Assembly: GCA_028819675.1 (NCBI GenBank)
Contig: JAPPKT010000319.1
Location: 1-11,559, forward strand
DNA length: 11,559 nucleotides
Origin: Caldilineaceae bacterium
Lineage (GTDB): Bacteria > Chloroflexota > Anaerolineae > Caldilineales > Caldilineaceae
Direction: 5' to 3'
Shown here: positions 6,243-11,559 of the stretch, piece by piece
Layout: the number at the start of each line of letters is the position of its first letter
Numbering within the stretch: the first letter of the stretch is position 1
Translations under genes and position numbers: made by a program
The notes under the pieces: generated by a model
The model's input: the letters and a program-made list of their open reading frames with translations, nothing else
The model's database searches: none
Told to the model about the DNA's origin: nothing

Positions 6243-8339
6243 ATGTTCAGATTCCGAATGAGCCAGGTGACCCCTACCGCAAGGGCCCTGTGGGTCTTGC
6301 TGCTGGTGTTTGCACTGGTCCTCTCGGCCTGCGGCGGCGGCCAGCAACCTGCCGCCGAAGAGGAGCCCGCGCCCGCAGAAGAAGCCGCCTCCTCCGAGGA
6401 CACCGAAGAGGCCGCCGACGATGCGATGATGTCCGCCAAAGAGGCGCCGATGCTCGCCGAAATGGTCGCAGCCGGCGATCTGCCTCCTCTCGAGGAACGT
6501 ATTCCCATCGATCCACTCGTGATCGACCTGCCCTGGATCGAAATCGGCCAGTATGGCGGCACGCTCAAACGTACTACCACCAGCACTGACTTTCGCGACA
6601 CCTCACAGTATATGTATGGCCATTCCCCCTTGCACTGGCAAGACGGCGGCGCCGCTGTCGGCCCCGGGCTGGCCAGAGCTTGGGAGAGCAATGAAGATGC
6701 CTCACAGTGGACCTTCTACTTCCGTGAAGGCACCAAGTGGTCGGACGGACACCCCTTTACCGTTGACGATGTCCTCTTCTGGTGGCAGGACATGGCTGCC
6801 AACCCCGACCATCCCATGGCAATGCCCGCCTGGACGCTCGTAGGCGGCCAGCCCATGACCGCCGAAAAAATCGACGACTACACAATCCGGTTCTCGTTTG
6901 CAGCCTCCTCGCCCTTGATCGAAAGAGAGCTGGCCGCATTCGTCAACGGCGGTATCTCCTATAACTTTGGGCCGTATCCGCGTCACTATCTGGAACAGTT
7001 CCATCCCAACTACTCCGATGCCGCCGACTACGAAGAGTTCACCGAAAAACAGGACTGGTGGAACAACCCGGATCGGCCCGTTCTGAATGCCTGGATGCTG
7101 GTCACGCTTGAACCAGGCAACCGCATGATCCTCGAGCGCAATCCCTACTACTACGCCGTCGACACCGCCGGCAACCAGCTGCCCTATATCGACAGAATGG
7201 AAGTCTCCTTCGCCGAAAACGCCGAAGTCCTGAAGCTGCGTATCTTCAGCGGCGACGTCAACTTCCACGCCCACCCCCACCTCTCGCTGCGCGATCTGGC
7301 AGTCCTGAAGGAAAACGAGGCCAACGGCGACTATCGCGTCCTCCTGTGGGATAACGGCGCAGGTGGTGCCCCCGCTTGGGGCGTCAACTGGAATAACCCC
7401 GACGACGCCAAACGCGCCATCGTGCGCACAACACAGTACCGCCGCGCCCTCTCCCACGCCATGGATCGCGAGCGCATCCGCAAGATAACCTTCCTCGGTC
7501 TGGGTGGCGAGGCCAGCACCGGCACCATGTCCCCCAACTCCGCCCAGTTCAACCGCTCGCAAAAGGGCCAGGAAATGTTGGTCGCATGGCGGGAATCCGC
7601 TGTCACCTACGACCCTGAGCTGGCTGCAAGCCTGCTCGACGAAATCGATGTCACCGACCAGGACGGCGACGGCTTCCGCGATCTCCCTGACGGCTCACCC
7701 CTGGAAGTGCGCATCGACTTCCCGGCAGGTAACACCGCCTTTATCGAGACCGCCGAGCTCATGACCGAGGACTGGAAAGCTATCGGCCTCAACGCCTATG
7801 TCAATTCCATTCCCGGCTCCCAGGTCGGCGTGATGACGACAAACGCCACCTATGACATTCGATTGTACGGCGGCGGTGCCCCTGACGGTCCCGATCTGCT
7901 CACCTATCCTGCCTGGCTGATCTCATACGGAAGCGGCGGGCGTTGGGCTCCTCTGTATGGCGCTTGGATGGCAGCAGAGGGAACGCCCAAGGAAGGTACC
8001 GAGTTGGACATGGACCCGCGCGATCGTACGCCCCCGCGCGAAGAGATTCCCGTCGATGACCCGATGTTCCGCATGTGGGAACTGTATAAGCAGGCCATCG
8101 CAGAACCGGATCTCGCCAGGCGCGATGAACTCACTTTCGAGATTATTCAGATCCACATCGACGAAGGCCCGTTCCTGCTGGGCGGCATCGCCGATCCACC
8201 TAACATCGTGATCGCCAGCAACCAGTTCCACAACGTTCCCACCAGCGAAGATATCCCGCTCGGCGGCTGGTTGGGTCCGTGGGTGCTGGGTATGCCAGGC
8301 GCTATGACCTATCCCGAAGTCTATTTCATCGCCGAATAA
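6243..8339 (+). CDS. ABC transporter substrate-binding lipoprotein, family 5 (peptide/oligosaccharide type)
   Basis: A 698-residue extracytoplasmic solute-binding protein (SBP_bac_5). The signal peptide has a hydrophobic core at about 15-27 and the lipobox L27-S-A-C30, so the mature protein is lipid-anchored. An acidic Ala/Glu-rich linker follows (about 35-60). The family landmarks are visible: YGGTLKR near 101, then FYFREGTKWSDGHPFTVDDV, which places the ligand lobe. D472-Q-D-G-D-G-F-R-D480 is an EF-hand-like, probably calcium-binding loop that is common in this family. Family 5 proteins bind peptides, nickel, opines or oligosaccharides; nothing in the sequence selects one. The adjacent sulfatases suggest a sulfated ligand, which is inference. 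The gene lies 73 bases after sulfatase 2 and 280 bases before the permeases, with stem-loops on both sides. Confidence 0.93.
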   Translation: MFRFRMSQVTPTARALWVLLLVFALVLSACGGGQQPAAEEEPAPAEEAASSEDTEEAADDAMMSAKEAPMLAEMVAAGDLPPLEERIPIDPLVIDLPWIEIGQYGGTLKRTTTSTDFRDTSQYMYGHSPLHWQDGGAAVGPGLARAWESNEDASQWTFYFREGTKWSDGHPFTVDDVLFWWQDMAANPDHPMAMPAWTLVGGQPMTAEKIDDYTIRFSFAASSPLIERELAAFVNGGISYNFGPYPRHYLEQFHPNYSDAADYEEFTEKQDWWNNPDRPVLNAWMLVTLEPGNRMILERNPYYYAVDTAGNQLPYIDRMEVSFAENAEVLKLRIFSGDVNFHAHPHLSLRDLAVLKENEANGDYRVLLWDNGAGGAPAWGVNWNNPDDAKRAIVRTTQYRRALSHAMDRERIRKITFLGLGGEASTGTMSPNSAQFNRSQKGQEMLVAWRESAVTYDPELAASLLDEIDVTDQDGDGFRDLPDGSPLEVRIDFPAGNTAFIETAELMTEDWKAIGLNAYVNSIPGSQVGVMTTNATYDIRLYGGGAPDGPDLLTYPAWLISYGSGGRWAPLYGAWMAAEGTPKEGTELDMDPRDRTPPREEIPVDDPMFRMWELYKQAIAEPDLARRDELTFEIIQIHIDEGPFLLGGIADPPNIVIASNQFHNVPTSEDIPLGGWLGPWVLGMPGAMTYPEVYFIAE

Positions 8340-8619
8340 GGGAAGCAGTGCGGAATCTCGAATCTGCGACTGCATGACTGGCTATCCAATGACCTTACTG
8401 GACCTCGGCTCCGAAGGTCCCTTGGCCAGATATGTTAGGTGAACAGCGAAACGAAAGTATGGCTCAATTCGGAGAGGGGAGTGGCTACGATGCTCCTCTC
8501 TCCGATCTGGCTACACGGCAGTACAACTCCAATTAACCGGAAAGGCGGGCGTTTCGTCCGCTTTCTGGCATAATGTGGCAGTCTGAATCCCGAACTAGGT
8601 AGCAGGACGGAGCCCGCCC
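8340..8619 (+). promoter_or_regulatory. Intercistronic region with four stem-loops
   Basis: The gap between the binding protein and the first permease holds four plus-strand hairpins. (1) 8345-8373: GCAGT/ACTGC plus five more pairs around one bulged G, starting 6 bases after the stop. (2) 8400-8420: GGACCT/AGGTCC with a partly paired interior. (3) 8469-8505: a 13-pair stem with one wobble and an 11-base loop. (4) 8537-8568: 14 pairs with two wobbles, one bulge and a TTT loop. None has a true U-tail, so they probably protect upstream mRNA or attenuate transcription. TGGCATAAT at 8566-8574 is an extended -10-like site directly after hairpin 4, without a good -35; it could be an internal permease promoter. 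No gene is visible here. Confidence 0.65.
8609..8612 (+). promoter_or_regulatory. Shine-Dalgarno supporting a TTG start
   Basis: GGAG lies 7 bases before the TTG at 8620 and no ATG sits at the expected permease N-terminus; the next in-frame ATG falls inside the first membrane segment. This supports TTG initiation of the first permease, which may keep its translation low. Confidence 0.7.
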
Positions 8620-9603
8620 TTGCAGAAGTTCATCCTCTCGCGTTTCCTCTATATGCTGGTCACGATGTTCTTCGTCTCGATTGTGGGCTTTGTGATTATC
8701 AATCTGCCGCCCGGCACATACATGGATGTCTATCGTGCCCAGCTGGAAGCGCAAGGAACCAGGACCACCGAGCGCCAGCTCGAAGCGATCGTGCGCCAGT
8801 ACGGCCTCGATCAGCCGGTCTATGTGCAATACTGGAAGTGGGTGTCCGGTTTCGTACGCGGCGACTTCGGCCGCTCCTTTGCCTACAACAAGGATGTAAA
8901 CGAGCTCATCTGGGAACGGCTGACGCTTACAATGGTCATCTCAATCTCAACCCTGCTCGTCACCTGGCTTATCGCCATCCCAATTGGGGTCTATTCGGCC
9001 ACACACCAATATCAGGCCAGCGATCACCTCTTCACAACCATCGGCATGGTCGGCCTTTCCATCCCCAATTTTCTGCTCGCCCTGATCTTGATGGTGATCG
9101 CCGCCATCGTCTTTGATCAATCTGTCGGGGGACTGTTCTCGCCAGAGTATGTGGACGCCCCCTGGGATGTCGCCAAACTGTGGGACCTCTTGAAACACAT
9201 GTGGATCCCCGTGCTCGTCGTCGGCACCTCCGGCACCGCCGGACTTATCCGTATGATGCGCGGCAATCTGCTCGACGTGCTCAAAATCGCCTACATCACC
9301 TCTGCCCGCGCCAAGGGTCTGCCTGAGCGTCGCGTCATTATCGTCCATGCGGTGCGCAATGCCATCCATCCTCTCGTGATGATCCTGGGCACCAGCCTTC
9401 CGCAGATCATCTCTGGCGCAACCATCGTGTCCATGGTACTCAGCCTGCCCACCACAGGCCCCCTCTACTTCAACGCACTTCTCCAGCAGGACATGTATCT
9501 GGCCGGCACATTCCTCGTCTTTCTTGCCGGGCTCCTGGTCATCGGCAATTTTCTGGCCGATATCCTTCTCGTCTGGATCGACCCCCGCATCCGCTACACC
9601 TGA
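8620..9603 (+). CDS. ABC transporter permease, DppB/OppB type
   Basis: A 327-residue inner-membrane permease that forms half of the translocation pore of a family-5 importer. A DppB-like N-terminal region (TM1 about 9-29, then the extracytoplasmic stretch with YGLDQPVYVQYWKW and GDFGRSF) is followed by a BPD_transp_1 domain with hydrophobic segments at about 101-124, 138-164, 195-212, 248-275 and 293-318. The EAA coupling loop, which docks the ATPase, is at about 225-246 (ARAKGLPERRV, then HAVRNA). Length is normal for the family. The gene ends two bases before the next permease, so the two are co-translated. Its partner binding protein is most likely the lipoprotein upstream. Initiation is at TTG. 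No ATP-binding subunit is encoded in the window. Confidence 0.93.
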   Translation: MQKFILSRFLYMLVTMFFVSIVGFVIINLPPGTYMDVYRAQLEAQGTRTTERQLEAIVRQYGLDQPVYVQYWKWVSGFVRGDFGRSFAYNKDVNELIWERLTLTMVISISTLLVTWLIAIPIGVYSATHQYQASDHLFTTIGMVGLSIPNFLLALILMVIAAIVFDQSVGGLFSPEYVDAPWDVAKLWDLLKHMWIPVLVVGTSGTAGLIRMMRGNLLDVLKIAYITSARAKGLPERRVIIVHAVRNAIHPLVMILGTSLPQIISGATIVSMVLSLPTTGPLYFNALLQQDMYLAGTFLVFLAGLLVIGNFLADILLVWIDPRIRYT

Positions 9604-9605
9604 CT

Positions 9606-10739
9606 ATGGCGACCAACGCAGCAACCTTCGATTTTCAGACCGGCGAAGAGGCCCGCGAAACAACGGCCATCTCACCGGCTCGCCTCATCGGCCGCCGCTT
9701 CTTGCGCAACAAGCTGGCCATCGCCGGCGGCGTTGTCCTCTTCCTCCTCTACATGTCGGCCCTCTTTGCAGACTTCATCGCCCCCATCCCCTACACCGAC
9801 GTCCATGAGGACTACGTATTCGTGCCTCCACAACTTCCCCGCTTTCTTGACGAACAGGGGAACTTCCACCTGCGGCCCTTTGTCTACGGACTGGAAAGCG
9901 AACTCGACATGGACACCTTTCGCTTTGTCTATAGCGAAATCCATGAAGCAAAATATCCGATTAAGTTCTTTGTCGAGGGATACGAATACAAGCTCCTTGG
10001 CCTCATTCCATTCAACCGGCACCTCTACGGAGTGGACGCCCCCGGCGTCTTCTATCTCTTGGGTAGTGACGATCTGGGACATGATATGGTGGCACGCGTC
10101 TTCATGGGAGCAAGGATTTCTCTGACAATCGGGCTGGTCGGCGTTATCCTGACAATCATCTTCGGCGCCACCCTCGGTACAATCTCCGGCTTCTACGGCG
10201 GTGGCCTCGACACCTTGATCCAACGCGTCATCGAATTCCTGATGTCCTTCCCCGCCATCCCCCTGTGGGCCGCCCTGGCCGCGGCTATGCCGCCCAATTG
10301 GTCCCCGCTGCAGCGCTTTTTCGCAATCTCGGTGATCCTATCCCTTGTCGAGTGGACCGGCTTGGCGAGACAGGTACGCGCAAAAGTGCTGTCGTACCGC
10401 GAAATGGAATATACACTCGCCGCCAGGGCCGCCGGCGCCTCCGACGCCCGCATTATCTTCCGCCATATGCTTCCCAACGCCTTCAGCCACATCATCGTCG
10501 TCGCCACCCTCGCCATCCCGGGCATGATTCTCGCCGAAACCGCCCTCAGCTTTCTCGGCCTCGGCATCCAGCCCCCGCAGACCAGTTGGGGCGCCCTCCT
10601 CAAGCAGGCGCAGCTGGTGAGCGTCCTCCTCCAACAACCCTGGCTGCTCATCCCCGCCTTCTTCGTCATCGCGGCCGTACTCACCTTCAACTTTGTCGGC
10701 GACGGCCTCCGCGACGCGGTTGACCCTTATTCTCTGTAA
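9606..10739 (+). CDS. ABC transporter permease, DppC/OppC type, with an extracytoplasmic insert
   Basis: A 377-residue second permease of the same importer. The cytoplasmic N-terminus carries the OppC_N signature (RLIGRRFLRNKLAIAGG) before TM1 (about 36-60). Residues about 66-141 form a soluble segment rich in aromatic and acidic residues, including YPIKFFVEG and LGLIPFNRHLYGV, before the pore domain. The pore domain starts at LLGSDDLGHDMVARVF (150-166) and has five more membrane segments. The EAA loop is at about 268-291 (ARAAGASDARI, then RHMLPNA). Ordinary DppC proteins are near 300 residues; the extra length is this insert, which I recall in YejE-like and thermophile OppC proteins. TGA-CT-ATG spacing and no Shine-Dalgarno indicate translational coupling to the first permease. 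Confidence 0.93.
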   Translation: MATNAATFDFQTGEEARETTAISPARLIGRRFLRNKLAIAGGVVLFLLYMSALFADFIAPIPYTDVHEDYVFVPPQLPRFLDEQGNFHLRPFVYGLESELDMDTFRFVYSEIHEAKYPIKFFVEGYEYKLLGLIPFNRHLYGVDAPGVFYLLGSDDLGHDMVARVFMGARISLTIGLVGVILTIIFGATLGTISGFYGGGLDTLIQRVIEFLMSFPAIPLWAALAAAMPPNWSPLQRFFAISVILSLVEWTGLARQVRAKVLSYREMEYTLAARAAGASDARIIFRHMLPNAFSHIIVVATLAIPGMILAETALSFLGLGIQPPQTSWGALLKQAQLVSVLLQQPWLLIPAFFVIAAVLTFNFVGDGLRDAVDPYSL

Positions 10740-10753
10740 GGTCTTCGTCATTG

Positions 10754-11559
10754 ATGTCGAGCACCGGCGACAGCAAAAAGCCCAATCTTGTGCCCTCGAG
10801 CCTCCCGCGTACCTCCCTCATAGGACAGAAAGTCGATCCGCGTCCGAAAAGCTTGACCTGGCAATGGGCATCCTGGGCTCTCTTTTCCGCCCTGGTCCTG
10901 GCCTCATGTATGCCAATCGAAGGCGACCGGGCTTCAATTCCGGCCACAACTGTAGAAACACGGCAGGAAGCCGCGCCCGTTCCCCCATGGCGCAGTGAAA
11001 ACATTACCCAACTGGGAACGAGCCGCGGATCTACGCAGGAAAGGAATGGCGCCTATAGGATGGACGAAGTGACCGCGCAACGCGCCGTCGATGGCGACCT
11101 TGAATCCTTCTGGAGCTCGAATCGCCTTCCCACCCAATGGTTCTCGATCACTTTCGACCAGGAAGTTCTCGTGGACCGGTTGGAAATGGTCGTCGCACAG
11201 TCCCCCGCCGGTCCTACAACCCATGAAATCTGGCTCGACGACGGGTCGGGAATACTTACCCTGGCCCATCGAATTGCTGAAAACCACACCGAAGACGGAC
11301 AGCTGTTGCAGGTCGAAATCAATCCGCCGCAGCGCGCCCAGGAGGTCCTGATTCTCACTCTGGAGAGCCCGAGCTGGGTCGCCTGGCGCGAGCTGCGCGT
11401 TTACGGGATGCCAGCTCCCGAAGCTTCATCAGAAGACCAGTTCGGACTGAATTTGGCCCAAACAGCCTCAGGCTTCGACCTGCCCGTGCAGGTCACACAT
11501 GCAAGCGACGGCAGCGGCAGAATCTTCGTCGTCGAGCAGAAAGGTCGCATCAGAATCGT
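10754..11559 (+). CDS. Lipoprotein with F5/8 type C-like domain and start of a PQQ sugar dehydrogenase (partial, 3' end missing)
   Basis: The frame from the ATG at 10754 is open to the window edge (268 codons). A 35-residue polar N-region precedes a hydrophobic stretch and the lipobox L49-A-S-C52, so the product is probably a surface lipoprotein. Residues about 105-220 look like an F5/8 type C (discoidin, CBM32-like) domain: AVDGDLESFWSS, QWFSITFDQEV, and a closing WRELRVYG. After a linker, LPVQVTHASDGSGRIFVVEQ near 245 matches the opening of glucose/sorbosone dehydrogenases (GSDH), six-bladed propellers that oxidise sugars with PQQ. The gene starts 14 bases after the DppC stop, with a weak AAGG 12 bases upstream, so it is probably part of the same operon. 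The long N-region leaves the exact start uncertain. Enzyme activity is inferred; the catalytic part lies off-window. Confidence 0.82.
   Translation, partial: MSSTGDSKKPNLVPSSLPRTSLIGQKVDPRPKSLTWQWASWALFSALVLASCMPIEGDRASIPATTVETRQEAAPVPPWRSENITQLGTSRGSTQERNGAYRMDEVTAQRAVDGDLESFWSSNRLPTQWFSITFDQEVLVDRLEMVVAQSPAGPTTHEIWLDDGSGILTLAHRIAENHTEDGQLLQVEINPPQRAQEVLILTLESPSWVAWRELRVYGMPAPEASSEDQFGLNLAQTASGFDLPVQVTHASDGSGRIFVVEQKGRIRI

Noticed and set aside
6005..6691. 228-residue open frame on the minus strand
   Set aside because: It crosses the end of sulfatase 2 and the start of the binding protein in antisense, with Ser/Ala-rich low-complexity sequence and no ribosome binding site.
6702..7562. 286-residue open frame on the minus strand
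   Set aside because: Antisense shadow of the binding-protein gene, whose family motifs are clear on the plus strand.

Overview
The window is about 11.6 kb of GC-rich bacterial chromosome. It reads as an unnamed environmental bacterium, and my best guess is Chloroflexota (Anaerolineae or Caldilineaceae type). That guess is inference. It rests on a DUF348/G5/3D cell-wall protein, a family-5 binding lipoprotein with an N-terminal motif I associate with that phylum, abundant sulfatases, and a lipoprotein joining a discoidin-like domain to a PQQ-sugar-dehydrogenase domain. No rRNA, tRNA, CRISPR array or insertion sequence is visible.

Layout. Positions 1-507 hold no convincing gene. On the minus strand, 579-2249 encodes a membrane-anchored DUF348/G5/3D protein, ended by a clear intrinsic terminator at 508-546. 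A 449-base gap (2250-2698) contains two inverted repeats. On the minus strand, 2699-4180 encodes a sulfatase; its start is placed at an ATG behind a good Shine-Dalgarno rather than at an upstream TTG. A 534-base divergent region (4181-4714) carries a good extended -10 promoter, a strong hairpin and short repeats. It separates that gene from a second sulfatase on the plus strand (4715-6169). The plus-strand run continues with a family-5 substrate-binding lipoprotein (6243-8339), two permeases of the DppB/DppC type (8620-9603 and 9606-10739), and a lipoprotein cut by the window edge (10754-11559). That last gene is open to the edge; its translation shows an F5/8 type C-like domain followed by the start of a glucose/sorbosone dehydrogenase domain.

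How the parts may work together. Both sulfatases keep the CxPSR formylglycine motif and lack a signal peptide, so they are probably cytosolic. The neighbouring lipoprotein and permeases form most of an ABC importer; the ATPases are not in the window. The simplest reading is uptake of a small sulfated compound, desulfation inside the cell, and an outward-facing oxidoreductase acting on a related sugar or polyol. The substrate cannot be read from the sequence.

The most unusual non-coding feature is a run of four stem-loops in the 280 bases between the binding-protein gene and the first permease gene. It probably sets a high ratio of binding protein to permease.
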